Shown: positions 26,659-34,856 of the stretch, piece by piece
Numbering within the stretch: position 1 is the first letter of the stretch
How the letters are laid out: every line of letters starts with the position of its first letter
From: Prevotella sp.
Lineage (GTDB): Bacteria; Bacteroidota; Bacteroidia; Bacteroidales; Muribaculaceae
Assembly (NCBI GenBank): GCA_023662865.1
Contig: JAMPIK010000022.1
Location: 1-34,856, forward strand
Direction: 5' to 3'
DNA: 34,856 bases
The notes under the pieces: generated by a model
Told to the model about the DNA's origin: nothing
The model's input: the letters and a program-made list of their open reading frames with translations, nothing else
Database searches by the model: none
Translations under genes and position numbers: made by a program

Positions 26659-27443
26659 TTTTTCAAAGTATTAATATATCCGGGGAAGAGATATTGACCC
26701 TTTTTGCAAGTAACTTTTCCATACTCGACTGCGTGTTTGGGACACACATGGAAACAGGCGCAGCAGCTCAAGCAATTTGTGCCCCATACGGGTTTCCCGT
26801 TTTCACTGAGATTTACATTATTTACCGGGCAAATGCGCGTGCATAAGCCGCATGAAATACAGTTGTTTGTGGCTTTCCATTTCTTTGTGTTCATGCCCCA
26901 TTTCTTGAAGAAAGGATAAACCAGACTTCGCAATCCGGGCATGGATCCGGTATTTACATCGTAAAAGCACGATTTCTTCTCCTTTATGTAGTCGGCTATA
27001 AGGCGCAGGCGGGTATTTGCCGCTTTCAGCTTTTCTTCCGCAATATCGTGAGTATCAACATCGAAACCAGGTAGCAATACATATGTGTTGGGCATTATCA
27101 CACTCATACACAGGTCAAGCTGTCTGTCAGAAATTTTTTTAATTGTTTTAGCAAATTTCTTCATAGCGTTGCCGGCCTCATCACCGCAAGTGCAGACTGC
27201 CCAAATATATCGTTTGTAGAAAATTTCCCTTGGCAGACGAGCCGTAAAATCAAGTACTACGGGAGGCACTCCCCACGAATATATGGGAAATACAAATCCA
27301 ATTTTATCAGTCGTATAAACGTCAAGACTCGCAGACTGTAACGCGGCGGGAATATTTACCGGGGGGTGTTTCTCTCCGATAAGGCGGCTGAGTTCGTTGG
27401 CAACATTTGCCGAATTGCCGGTGCCGGAATAGTAGTAAATCAT
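26655..27443 (-). CDS. EFR1-family flavodoxin/ferredoxin protein
   Basis: A 262-residue fusion of an N-terminal flavodoxin-like domain (MIYYYSGTGNSANVANEL phosphate loop, FPIYSWGVPP) and a C-terminal double [4Fe-4S] ferredoxin (CISCGLCTRICP and CLSCCACFHVCP). EFR1 proteins are presumed electron-transfer proteins of anaerobes; the partner is not known. It starts one base into the holA stop (TGATG) and overlaps the next gene by four bases. Confidence 0.92.
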   Translation of the reverse strand: MIYYYSGTGNSANVANELSRLIGEKHPPVNIPAALQSASLDVYTTDKIGFVFPIYSWGVPPVVLDFTARLPREIFYKRYIWAVCTCGDEAGNAMKKFAKTIKKISDRQLDLCMSVIMPNTYVLLPGFDVDTHDIAEEKLKAANTRLRLIADYIKEKKSCFYDVNTGSMPGLRSLVYPFFKKWGMNTKKWKATNNCISCGLCTRICPVNNVNLSENGKPVWGTNCLSCCACFHVCPKHAVEYGKVTCKKGQYLFPGYINTLKK

Positions 27444-28483
27444 CAGACTGTAAAGGCTTTAAAAATAAATTCTTTGAGTTGTGAATAGTCTTTCTGCATG
27501 GAGCCGATACCCTTGCTCTTGCAATCTAATAACCGCAACTCATGTATAATATTCAGAGTGGAGCGAGCGCTGTAACGCTGCATACCTATTGTTATATCTT
27601 TCAGTTGGTACGGGCTGTGAAAACCGAGTTGACTCATAATCCCACGTTCAGACTTTTCCGGGGCATACCAAGCCAACATCAAATTGGAGAAGAAGCGAAA
27701 CATGAGTGCCACTGTCATGACTACCGGATTTTGTTTCGGATTTTTCTCAAAATAGTCTACAATGCGCATACAGCGAGCATAATCTTTGGCTGCAAGTGCA
27801 TTTATAAGCTCAAAGTTATTAAAATCTTTTGATATGCCGATGTTGCGCTCAATGGCTTCGGGGGTAATGGTCGCTCCGTTGGTTGCCACAATTAATTTGT
27901 CAATTTCGGAGAAGAGACGCGACAAGTCATTACCGATAAAGTCTTTGAGCATTTGTGCTGATTTGGCATCAATTTTGATGCCCTTCTCCTTGCAGTATTC
28001 GGACACAATTTTATCAAGCTGCCATTCTTTTACTTTCTCACTTGTAAAGATGACTCCGCCACATTCTTTAATAGCCTTGATGAAAGCGCTTGACGCCTTC
28101 AAAGGTTCTCCTTTGAAGGATACGACCAATACAGTGGAGGAGACGGGGTGTTTCGCGTAGCCGGCTAATTTCTCAATCTCGTTGCGAGCGTTATGCATTG
28201 CCTGAGTTTCGCGAAGCATAACTAACTGCTTTTCTCCCATTAACGGGAATTGGCGTGCCGTGTCAATCACTTTTCTCACATCTGTATCAGCGCCGAAAAA
28301 ATTGTACAAATCAAAGTCGCGTGCCTCCGGGTCTGCCACCACTTTCTCTCCAAGCCAATCCACTACCTTGTCAATATAGTATGGCTCTTCCCCTTGCAGC
28401 AAATAAATCGGTGCAAATTTACCGGCTCTTATGTCGGCTACCACATCATTGTAGGTATATGTCTTCCCGGCAGATTTAGCCAT
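27443..28483 (-). CDS. holA: DNA polymerase III subunit delta
   Basis: A 346-residue protein matching the delta subunit of the clamp loader, which opens the beta clamp. It carries the AAA+-like N-terminal start (IYLLQGEEPYYIDKVVDWL), ALKEC-type middle region (LKASSAFIKAIKECGGVIF), and a C-terminal helical collar (GISKDFNNFELINALAAKDY). As in other delta subunits there is no functional ATP-binding P-loop. It overlaps the upstream protease gene by eight bases and the downstream EFR1 gene by one. Confidence 0.93.
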   Translation of the reverse strand: MAKSAGKTYTYNDVVADIRAGKFAPIYLLQGEEPYYIDKVVDWLGEKVVADPEARDFDLYNFFGADTDVRKVIDTARQFPLMGEKQLVMLRETQAMHNARNEIEKLAGYAKHPVSSTVLVVSFKGEPLKASSAFIKAIKECGGVIFTSEKVKEWQLDKIVSEYCKEKGIKIDAKSAQMLKDFIGNDLSRLFSEIDKLIVATNGATITPEAIERNIGISKDFNNFELINALAAKDYARCMRIVDYFEKNPKQNPVVMTVALMFRFFSNLMLAWYAPEKSERGIMSQLGFHSPYQLKDITIGMQRYSARSTLNIIHELRLLDCKSKGIGSMQKDYSQLKEFIFKAFTV

Positions 28484-29369
28484 GTGTTTTAAAGAGGTAT
28501 TTACGAAGTACTATGAAGATGAAGATTACCAGACAGAAGCTTACACAGGCCACTGCCGGAAATCCCTTAAAAGTTACACCGAAGGTGTCGAATCCGGTGA
28601 TTTGGACACCTCTTTGTATCAGCCATGTTACAAGTATATATAAGGAGTTGTTTATAGCATGAGCAGTCGCGGATATCCATATTGAGCCGGTCCAATAAAA
28701 TATATATCCGAAGAATGTACCGAGCAACACACGCGGCAGAAAGCCAAAGAATTGAAAGTGCATTATACTGAAAATCACGGCCGTAATCCATATGGACAAA
28801 TGAGCGCCGAGTGGTCCGCTTCCGATAACACGTTGGAATGTGCCGCGAAACACCAGTTCTTCGCAAATACCGGTAAGTATGCCTACTACCAATATATTGA
28901 GCAACAGCGTACTTATCGAAGTGCCTTGAAGCATTACCTCAGTATGATTGGCCATACTGTCTTCCCAATTGCGCATAATTTGCTCAACTTCCGACAGAGA
29001 GTCCGGGAAGTGCATTTGTGAGTTCCACCATATTACTTGGTTTAGAAATGGCTGACCTACTGCATAAATAAGCAGAATACCTCCCACGCTTAACCAGGTG
29101 CCGGTACGATTTACCCCCAGCATATCCATTGGTTTGTTTGAGAGGAAAACGGCACATACAAAAGCTGTACCGGCAAAACCTATAATGTTCTGAAAGGCAG
29201 CCGTAAGCAATAAATATGCTCTTGTGCCGGGAGTTGCCGCCAATTCCGAAATTGAATTGGCAAAACCGGCCATGGCCATCATGAAAACGAAAATGCAGGC
29301 CGTCAGGACAAGGCGTTTTGTATAAGTCAAATTGGTGCTGAACATGGCACCTGCGGATTTTGCAGCCAT
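28476..29369 (-). CDS. CPBP-family intramembrane metalloprotease
   Basis: A 297-residue protein with about eight membrane helices and the CPBP (CaaX protease/bacteriocin-processing) motifs: Glu170-Glu171-x3-Arg175 (EELVFRG), His204 in FSIMHFQ, and His237 with Asn in HAINNS. All expected catalytic residues are present. Substrates of bacterial members are mostly unknown; no CaaX or bacteriocin gene is nearby. It overlaps lptB by one base (TGATG) and holA by eight. Confidence 0.91.
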   Translation of the reverse strand: MAAKSAGAMFSTNLTYTKRLVLTACIFVFMMAMAGFANSISELAATPGTRAYLLLTAAFQNIIGFAGTAFVCAVFLSNKPMDMLGVNRTGTWLSVGGILLIYAVGQPFLNQVIWWNSQMHFPDSLSEVEQIMRNWEDSMANHTEVMLQGTSISTLLLNILVVGILTGICEELVFRGTFQRVIGSGPLGAHLSIWITAVIFSIMHFQFFGFLPRVLLGTFFGYIFYWTGSIWISATAHAINNSLYILVTWLIQRGVQITGFDTFGVTFKGFPAVACVSFCLVIFIFIVLRKYLFKTHG

Positions 29370-30265
29370 CAGTCTTGAAAGTGTTTTCTGCGGAAAATAA
29401 AGTTTGAACCCAAATATTTTTCTCTCACTTCCGGATTGTCGGCAAGCTCCTCGCTTGTGCCCTGAAAAAGTATGCGACCGTCAAACAACAAGTAACTTCT
29501 GTCTGTAATCGACAGAGTCTCCTGGGCGTTGTGATCGGTAATTAAAATACCTATATTTTTCTCTTTCAGTTTATAGACGATTTGTTGAATATCTTCAACG
29601 GCAATAGGGTCAACCCCGGCAAATGGCTCATCGAGCATCACAAACTTCGGGTCAATTGCCAAACACCGGGCTATCTCTGTACGCCTGCGCTCTCCGCCGG
29701 AAAGACGGTCACCGAGATTTTTGCGAACCTTCTGCAATCTGAATTCTGAAATCAGGCTCTCAAGTTTCTCTCTTTGATATGCTTTCGGTTTGCCGGTCAT
29801 TTCAAGTACAGCTCGGATATTATTCTCAACACTCAGTTTGCGAAAAACAGAAGCCTCCTGTGCCAAATAGCCGATTCCAAGCTTCGCTCTTTTATAAACC
29901 GGCAATTTGGTTATGTTCTTGTTATCAAGGAATATCTTGCCCTCATTAGGCGAGATAAGGCCAACCGTCATATAGAAAGTAGTTGTCTTTCCCGCACCGT
30001 TGGGACCCAACAGACCAACTATTTCTCCCTGCGTAACCTCAATATTTACGTGATTGACAACAGTGCGCTTACCGTATTTTTTAACGAGATTTTCAGTACG
30101 AAGTACCCCCTTGAGAGGCTGATTTTCATAAACAACAACTTCTGCTTCTTCAGTTAAAACTTCATCAGGAATCACTCCTTCTGCTATTGAAACAGATTCT
30201 TCCTCTTCCGGCGCCACTTGCTTATCCGGCTCTTCCGCTTTCCCTCCAAATGCAAAGATTCTCAT
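29369..30265 (-). CDS. lptB: LPS export ABC transporter ATPase with N-terminal extension
   Basis: A 298-residue protein. The ABC domain begins near residue 53 ([17 protein letters not shown]), with Walker [11 protein letters not shown] (Lys93), LSGGERRR (188-195), Walker [13 protein letters not shown] and the H-loop TDHNAQ. This closely fits LptB, the cytoplasmic ATPase pulling LPS from the inner membrane with LptF/LptG. The first 52 residues are an extra acidic, Glu/Val-rich segment that most LptB proteins lack. There is no usable start codon at the normal position, so the extension is genuine coding sequence. The permease genes are not in the window. Nine bases follow udk. Confidence 0.94.
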   Translation of the reverse strand: MRIFAFGGKAEEPDKQVAPEEEESVSIAEGVIPDEVLTEEAEVVVYENQPLKGVLRTENLVKKYGKRTVVNHVNIEVTQGEIVGLLGPNGAGKTTTFYMTVGLISPNEGKIFLDNKNITKLPVYKRAKLGIGYLAQEASVFRKLSVENNIRAVLEMTGKPKAYQREKLESLISEFRLQKVRKNLGDRLSGGERRRTEIARCLAIDPKFVMLDEPFAGVDPIAVEDIQQIVYKLKEKNIGILITDHNAQETLSITDRSYLLFDGRILFQGTSEELADNPEVREKYLGSNFIFRRKHFQD

Positions 30266-30274
30266 ACTGTCAAG

Positions 30275-30886
30275 TTATTTTGAGATAAGAGAACGTATAT
30301 AGTCGGTGAGTAACTTTACCGCCACATGGTTATGGCCGCCTTGCGGCACGATGAGGTCGGCATATTTTTTGCTTGGCTCAATATATAGTTCATGCATCGG
30401 CTTTAGCATGGACTGGTAACGGTCAATTACCATTTGGGGAGTACGACCTCTTTCCACGCAGTCGCGCGTTATAACTCGTATGAGGCGGTCGTCTGCATCG
30501 GCATCTACGAAAACCTTTACGTCCATCATATTGCGGATTGTCGGGTCGGTCAGCACGAGAATTCCCTCTACCACCACTACTTTCCGAGGGCATACGCGTA
30601 CAGTCTTGGACAGACGTGCACAAGTGAGAAAGTCATAGGTAGGCATATCCACACATTCTCCGTTGCGCAACATGGTAAGATGTTTCGCCAACAATTCCCA
30701 CTCGATAGCGGCCGGCTCGTCATAGTTCATCTTCAAGCGAACCTCTAATGGTATATGTTTATTGTCTTTATAATAACAATCTTGCGAAATTACAGCCACT
30801 TCATCAGCAGGCAATGACTCGACAATTCTGCGTACCACAGTAGTTTTGCCGCTGCCCGTACCCCCGGCTATTCCAATTATCAACAT
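30275..30886 (-). CDS. udk: Uridine kinase
   Basis: A 203-residue P-loop kinase phosphorylating uridine and cytidine in pyrimidine salvage. The Walker A motif is at the very start (GIAGGTGSGKTT), followed by ISQDCYYKD, the nucleoside-binding NYDEPAAIEWELL, and VVVEGILVL. Length is normal for the Udk family. It is the first gene of the 13-gene leftward run, with a good promoter just upstream. Confidence 0.96.
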   Translation of the reverse strand: MLIIGIAGGTGSGKTTVVRRIVESLPADEVAVISQDCYYKDNKHIPLEVRLKMNYDEPAAIEWELLAKHLTMLRNGECVDMPTYDFLTCARLSKTVRVCPRKVVVVEGILVLTDPTIRNMMDVKVFVDADADDRLIRVITRDCVERGRTPQMVIDRYQSMLKPMHELYIEPSKKYADLIVPQGGHNHVAVKLLTDYIRSLISK

Positions 30887-30906
30887 ATTGAAACATGTAT
30901 TTTCTG

Positions 30907-30939
30907 CAAAGTTAATAAAAAACTTGCAAACAACACAAA
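30907..30939 (-). promoter_or_regulatory. Promoter of the udk-lptB-holA-agu operon
   Basis: On the minus strand, TTTG (30936-30939) and TAACTTTG (30907-30914) are 21 bases apart, matching the Bacteroidetes consensus. Transcription would start near 30900, 14 bases before the udk ATG. Confidence 0.7.
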
Positions 30940-30956
30940 GCGGCGACCAAATAAAG

Positions 30957-31006
30957 TTAGGCAGATTCTATAAATCGCCTTGAATCAATTTATAGAACCT
31001 GCCTAA
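30957..31006 (-). terminator. Terminator of the purF-like gene
   Basis: A 19-base arm (30957-30975) pairs with 30988-31006 across a 12-base loop. On the minus-strand RNA the only non-Watson-Crick pair is G-U. It lies 20 bases after the purF-like stop and is followed on the minus strand by CTTTATTT, just before the udk promoter. Confidence 0.75.
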
Positions 31007-31026
31007 TGTCAGTCGGTATTTTAACT

Positions 31027-32436
31027 TCAGTTATAGGAAGAACCGTCGAAACAGTGTGTGCATACCTTGCATTTGGGCAATCCTATTGCTTCAATCAAGT
31101 CTTCCAAAGTGCTGAACTTCAGAGAGTCAAGACCGAATTTTTCGGCAATATTCTTTACCATTGCATTGTATTCGGGAGTGCCGGTGGTGGCATATTTTTC
31201 AAGATTGGCATCCGGTGAGCCTTCAAGTTCTTCAATTACACGGCGTGTAATCAGCTCCATGTCGGACTTTGAGGAGGTAAACCCTATGAACGGGCAACCG
31301 TAAATAAGCGGCGGGCAGGCGATGCGTATGTGTACCTCCTTTGCTCCGTAATCGTACAACATCTTCACATTGTCATGCAGCTGAGTGCCGCGCACTATCG
31401 AGTCATCGCAGAAAGCTACTTTGCGGCCTTGAAGCATTGCGCGGTTGGGGATTAGCTTCATTTTCGCAACAAGGTTGCGCAGTTCCTGTCTGCCCGGAGT
31501 AAACGAGCGCGGCCATGTCGGGGTATATTTTGCGATGGCTCGATGATAAGGCACACCTTTGCCTTCAGCATATCCGAGGGCCATACCTACACCGGAGTCC
31601 GGAATTCCGCATACACAATCTATTTCCGTGTCATCTTTTTTGCCCATGAGCATACCGGAATTAAACCGCACGGATTCTACATTGATACCTTCGTAAGTAG
31701 ATACCGGGAAGCCGTAGTAAACCCACAAGAAAGAACAAATCTGCATTTTGTCGGGATTGCCGGCAAACAGCGTTTTCACGCCTTCAATTGAAACAAGTGC
31801 AATCTCTCCGGGCCTCACATCGCGAAGTATATTGTAATCAAGATTAGGAAGAGCACATGTTTCGCTCGTCAAGGCATATCCTTCGTCTTTGTGGCCGATT
31901 ACTATCGGTGTGCGGCCTAACCGGTCGCGAGCGGCAATAATGCCGTCAGGAGTAAGCAGAAGCATTGACACCGAGCCTTTTACCTTTGCATGCACCTTTC
32001 TGATACCGTCAACAATATCTTTGCCGGAGGTAATGATTGTAGCTATAAGCTCTGTGGGATTTGTCTTGCCGGAACTCAATTCTGCAAAGTGCACACCGCT
32101 TTCAAGCATCTCGGCTTCCAGTTCCTCCATATTGGCAATCTTGGCCACGGTAACAATGGCGAACTTGCCCACTTTTGAATTTACAACTATAGGTTGAGAG
32201 TCGTTGTCAGAAATAACACCTATACCCAAATTACCCTTAAAGCGAGGCAACACACTTTCAAACTTAGTGCGAAAATAGGAGTTCTCGAGAGAGTGAATAC
32301 TTCTATTAAACCCGGCCTCGGGGTCGTATGTGGCCATACCGCCACGCTTTGTACCTAAATGAGAATTATAGTCCGTGCCATAGAAAAGGTCTGTCACACA
32401 GTCTTTTGTAAGCGCGGTTCCAAAAAATCCACCCAT
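31027..32436 (-). CDS. PurF-like phosphoribosyltransferase with degenerate glutaminase domain
   Basis: A 469-residue homologue of amidophosphoribosyltransferase, which makes phosphoribosylamine in purine synthesis. The phosphoribosyltransferase half is intact (CDDSIVRGT, 343-351; PDSGVGMALGYA), and [4Fe-4S] ligands appear at Cys234, Cys381, Cys456 and Cys459 or Cys462. The N-terminal Ntn glutaminase is not: the nucleophile Cys that should follow the initiator Met is Gly (MGGFFG), HRGQE is replaced by HLGTK, and the HNG oxyanion motif is lost (VAKIAN). It may use free ammonia, be a regulatory paralogue, or act on another substrate. I recall similar proteins annotated amidophosphoribosyltransferase in other Bacteroidetes. 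It is a monocistronic unit. Confidence 0.88.
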   Translation of the reverse strand: MGGFFGTALTKDCVTDLFYGTDYNSHLGTKRGGMATYDPEAGFNRSIHSLENSYFRTKFESVLPRFKGNLGIGVISDNDSQPIVVNSKVGKFAIVTVAKIANMEELEAEMLESGVHFAELSSGKTNPTELIATIITSGKDIVDGIRKVHAKVKGSVSMLLLTPDGIIAARDRLGRTPIVIGHKDEGYALTSETCALPNLDYNILRDVRPGEIALVSIEGVKTLFAGNPDKMQICSFLWVYYGFPVSTYEGINVESVRFNSGMLMGKKDDTEIDCVCGIPDSGVGMALGYAEGKGVPYHRAIAKYTPTWPRSFTPGRQELRNLVAKMKLIPNRAMLQGRKVAFCDDSIVRGTQLHDNVKMLYDYGAKEVHIRIACPPLIYGCPFIGFTSSKSDMELITRRVIEELEGSPDANLEKYATTGTPEYNAMVKNIAEKFGLDSLKFSTLEDLIEAIGLPKCKVCTHCFDGSSYN

Positions 32437-32458
32437 AAATTATTGCGTTTTGAAAGTG

Positions 32459-32493
32459 CAAAGTTAGTAAAAATTTCAGAGCATAACCTCAAA
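32459..32493 (-). promoter_or_regulatory. Promoter of the purF-like gene
   Basis: TAACTTTG (minus strand, 32459-32466) is a full -7 match. TTTG at 32490-32493 is 23 bases upstream, slightly longer than usual. The start codon follows at 32436. Confidence 0.5.
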
Positions 32494-32508
32494 TTCCCAT
32501 TTTTTTCG

Positions 32509-32516
32509 TAATTTTG
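32509..32516 (+). promoter_or_regulatory. -7 element of the mlaF-like gene
   Basis: TAATTTTG ends 18 bases before the ATG at 32535, so the leader would be very short. This argues against the TTG at 32514 as start codon, because it lies inside the promoter. No clear -33 box was seen. Confidence 0.5.
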
Positions 32517-32534
32517 CACCAAAACAGACTGTTT

Positions 32535-33320
32535 ATGATTGAAGCTCAACATATATCCAAATGGTTTGACGGCGTGCAGATTTTGCACGATATCTCAGCT
32601 ACTTTCCAAACCGGCATGACTAACCTGATTATCGGACAAAGCGGTTCGGGTAAGACAGTATTCATGAAATGCCTGATAGGCCTCATGGTGCCGGAGCAAG
32701 GCGACATCTTATACGATGGACGTTCTTTTGCTGAAATGAATAACGAACAGAAAAAGACACTGCGCACGGAGATAGGTATGCTTTTTCAAGGTTCTGCATT
32801 ATTTGACAATCGCACCGTATTGGGCAATGTAATGTTTCCGCTCACTATGTTCAGTCCTCTGAGCAAAGAAGAACAATTGGAGCGAGCAAGATTTTGCATT
32901 AAGCGTGTGGGGCTTGAAAAAGCCGATGACAAGTACCCCTCAGAGATTTCCGGCGGTATGCAAAAACGTGTGGCCATTGCCCGTGCAATTGCCCTCAATC
33001 CGCGATATTTGTTTTGTGACGAACCGAACTCAGGCCTTGACCCGAAGACCTCAATCATGATAGATGAGCTTCTCTCCGACATTACGCATGAATATGGTAT
33101 CACAACAGTAATCAACACACACGACATGAACTCCGTTTTGGGTATCGGTGAGAATATTGTATTCATTAATAAAGGGCATTGCGACTGGATTGGAAATGAC
33201 AAGACAATCTTCCGCTCCAAGTCCAAGTCGCTCAACGACTTCGTTTTTGCCTCCAAACTCTTTCAGGAAGTCAAGAAATACCTTGAACGCTCAGCCGAAA
33301 AAGGCGAATTAAAAGAATAA
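32535..33320 (+). CDS. MlaF-type lipid transport ABC ATPase
   Basis: A 261-residue ABC ATPase with Walker A GQSGSGKTVF (Lys40), Q-loop LFQGSALFD, signature ISGGMQKRVAIARAI and Walker B LFCDEPNSGLDP. The Gln-Lys-Arg signature and the NSGLDP form are typical of MlaF, which drives phospholipid movement between the membranes with MlaE and MlaD. Neither partner gene is beside it: purF-like is divergent and the mechanosensitive channel convergent. The ATG at 32535 is chosen over an upstream TTG that overlaps the promoter. The exact cargo is inference. Confidence 0.9.
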   Translation: MIEAQHISKWFDGVQILHDISATFQTGMTNLIIGQSGSGKTVFMKCLIGLMVPEQGDILYDGRSFAEMNNEQKKTLRTEIGMLFQGSALFDNRTVLGNVMFPLTMFSPLSKEEQLERARFCIKRVGLEKADDKYPSEISGGMQKRVAIARAIALNPRYLFCDEPNSGLDPKTSIMIDELLSDITHEYGITTVINTHDMNSVLGIGENIVFINKGHCDWIGNDKTIFRSKSKSLNDFVFASKLFQEVKKYLERSAEKGELKE

Positions 33321-33328
33321 CCCACCTT

Positions 33329-34789
33329 TTATTGTTTAGTTGAGAAAGGCGATGTGCCGGGGTGGCCGTCCACTCCGGGCATAAACGGGTATGGCAGTCC
33401 GTACAGGTTGGCCGGGTTGCCGGATGCCTCAAGATACCCTTCGTTGACAGAGTCTCGACTTGACGGATTTTCGAATGCGTATAATCCGAACTGTGGCAGT
33501 ACCGATGTGAGATGCTCAAACACAGAGGATTGTATCGCTTCATAAGCTACCCAGGCAGATGTGTCGGTAAAACAATATATTTGCAATGGTATGCCGCCGT
33601 TTGTCTGCTGCAAAGTGTTCACGAAACAGAAGTCTTGTTTTGATATATGAGGATTGGCGTCAAGGTACATTTTCATATATGCGCGGAAGAGACCCAGATT
33701 AGTGTCAATCGTGCCATCAACAAGACCCTCCGAATTGTTTACATCTTCAACCTTCCCGGCTTGTTTTTGCGCAAGCTTCTTGTTTATATACTCCTCCATA
33801 AAAGTTATTTTCTTGAATTCTTCAAGCATATCCGGGCTGCAGAAACGGACTGTATCGGTATCTATATAATAGGTACGGCAAATACGGCGAGTACCACTCT
33901 CCTGCATGCTCCGATAGTTTTGAAACGAGCCTGATATTAAAGAATATGGAGGGACTGTCGTGATCGTTTTATCCCAATTCAATACTTTGACAGACGACAG
34001 AGTCACATCAATCACCGTACCGTTGGCACTTGTACCGTCTACTTTTATCCAGTCGCCCACGCGAAGCATATCGTTCTCCGACAATTGCACACCGGCCACA
34101 ACGCCTAATATGGAATCTTTAAACACCAACATAAGTACGGCGGCAAATGCTCCCAACCCGGCAAGCAATGTTGCCGGCGATTTGTTTACGATAATTGCCA
34201 CAGCAATTATTATCACTACTATCCAGTTGAATGCTTTGATAACCTGAACAAAGCCTTTAAGCGGCAGCTTTTTCTTGTTCTCTCGCTCATCGATATGTTG
34301 CCATATAACAAATATCAACGTGTTGAGTGCCAATGCAATGCAATACAATATATATATCCATATCACCTTTTCAATCCAGTAGATAATGGCATCTTGGCTC
34401 GACAGAGCAAATTGCATCAGCAAAATCATAAACAGCGGCGGAATAATGCGGCATAATTTTGAGAAGAAGCTTTGTTTTCTCAAATCGCGCATCAGCGGGT
34501 ACTGTGCATGCTCCGCTATTTTCCTTACAATCCAAAGGATACCGGAACGAATCAGACCGCCAAGTACAATGGCAATAACGATAACCAGTGTGGCATACAA
34601 CAAGCTGATAATATTCTCATTATGTTCCAGACCGAATACATCGCAAATAAACTTCACGATATCCATTAGAAGCATTGATATGAAGTGTGCACTCTCGTTG
34701 GCAATTGTCGGAAGCTTGATTGTAGTGTCGAATTTTTCTGTGGCGCCGGCACTACATAATATATTTGTCAATACTGAAAAAGTATTCAT
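33329..34789 (-). CDS. MscS-superfamily mechanosensitive channel, YbdG type
   Basis: A 486-residue membrane protein with about five membrane helices. The pore-lining helix and beta domain run from about residue 205 (ATLLAGLGAFAAVLMLVFKD) through GDWIKVDGTSANGTVIDVTL to TTVPPYSLISGSFQNYRSM. The last motif and the longer C-terminal domain fit the YbdG/MscM branch rather than small MscS. It would release solutes on hypo-osmotic shock from the inner membrane. The C terminus ends in a Pro/Gly-rich tail (LPYPFMPGVDGHPG). It converges on the mlaF-like gene with eight bases between stops. I see no clear promoter in the 67 bases before the window edge. Confidence 0.92.
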   Translation of the reverse strand: MNTFSVLTNILCSAGATEKFDTTIKLPTIANESAHFISMLLMDIVKFICDVFGLEHNENIISLLYATLVIVIAIVLGGLIRSGILWIVRKIAEHAQYPLMRDLRKQSFFSKLCRIIPPLFMILLMQFALSSQDAIIYWIEKVIWIYILYCIALALNTLIFVIWQHIDERENKKKLPLKGFVQVIKAFNWIVVIIIAVAIIVNKSPATLLAGLGAFAAVLMLVFKDSILGVVAGVQLSENDMLRVGDWIKVDGTSANGTVIDVTLSSVKVLNWDKTITTVPPYSLISGSFQNYRSMQESGTRRICRTYYIDTDTVRFCSPDMLEEFKKITFMEEYINKKLAQKQAGKVEDVNNSEGLVDGTIDTNLGLFRAYMKMYLDANPHISKQDFCFVNTLQQTNGGIPLQIYCFTDTSAWVAYEAIQSSVFEHLTSVLPQFGLYAFENPSSRDSVNEGYLEASGNPANLYGLPYPFMPGVDGHPGTSPFSTKQ

Positions 34790-34856
34790 AGGTAGATATA
34801 GTTAAATACAACTTTCACAATGAGTGAGACTATATTTTCAGCTTCTGTATGATAAT

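Noticed and set aside
32514..32534. Upstream TTG start adding seven residues to the mlaF-like protein
   Set aside because: The TTG lies within the predicted -7 box TAATTTTG, so it would precede the transcription start. The ATG at 32535 fits family alignments.

Overview
The window reads as a chromosomal segment of a Bacteroidales bacterium, and a Muribaculaceae-like relative is my best guess. Four things support this. Promoters follow the Bacteroidetes pattern (-33 TTTG, -7 TAnnTTTG), start codons have A/T-rich leaders without strong Shine-Dalgarno sites, a DUF4494 gene sits beside a YggS gene, and the OmpA, DHODH-B, AguA/AguB, EFR1 and CPBP proteins are of Bacteroidales type. The family-level placement is inference. 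I see no rRNA, tRNA, CRISPR array, prophage or complete insertion sequence.

Layout. Bases 1-52 are the end of a short repeat whose 333-bp sister copy lies at 9028-9360 in the opposite orientation. Next comes a membrane acyltransferase (59-1123, +). A leftward operon (6294-1125) follows: M23 murein endopeptidase, MerR-type regulator, pyrK, pyrD and tex. It is divergent from alaS (6388-9012, +). The MITE-like element and a strong hairpin separate alaS from an LtaS/sulfatase-fold membrane enzyme (9449-11284). Then come a DUF4494 protein with YggS (11418-12562), a FucP-type sugar transporter with transketolase (12656-16099), and an OmpA-family outer membrane protein (16259-17479) with a long structured leader and a clear terminator.

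From 30886 down to 17567, thirteen leftward genes are packed with gaps of at most 18 bp: udk, lptB with an acidic N-terminal extension, a CPBP protease, holA, an EFR1 ferredoxin/flavodoxin, a 78-residue hypothetical, aguA, aguB, an ABC-F ATPase, an M13 peptidase without a signal peptide, and three GT2 glycosyltransferases. One good promoter precedes udk. A leftward purF-like gene (32436-31027) ends in its own terminator and is divergent from a lone MlaF-type ATPase (32535-33320). That gene converges on a YbdG-type mechanosensitive channel (34789-33329).

Most genes are housekeeping or cell-envelope functions. The points most worth a second look are: the MITE-like element and its inverted partner; the PurF homologue whose glutaminase site is erased while the PRPP and Fe-S sites remain; the 18-bp hairpin near the predicted 5' end of the OmpA mRNA; the Ser-for-Thr change at the LtaS-type nucleophile; and the LptB N-terminal extension. 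I did not find a convincing novel multi-gene defence or mobile system here.
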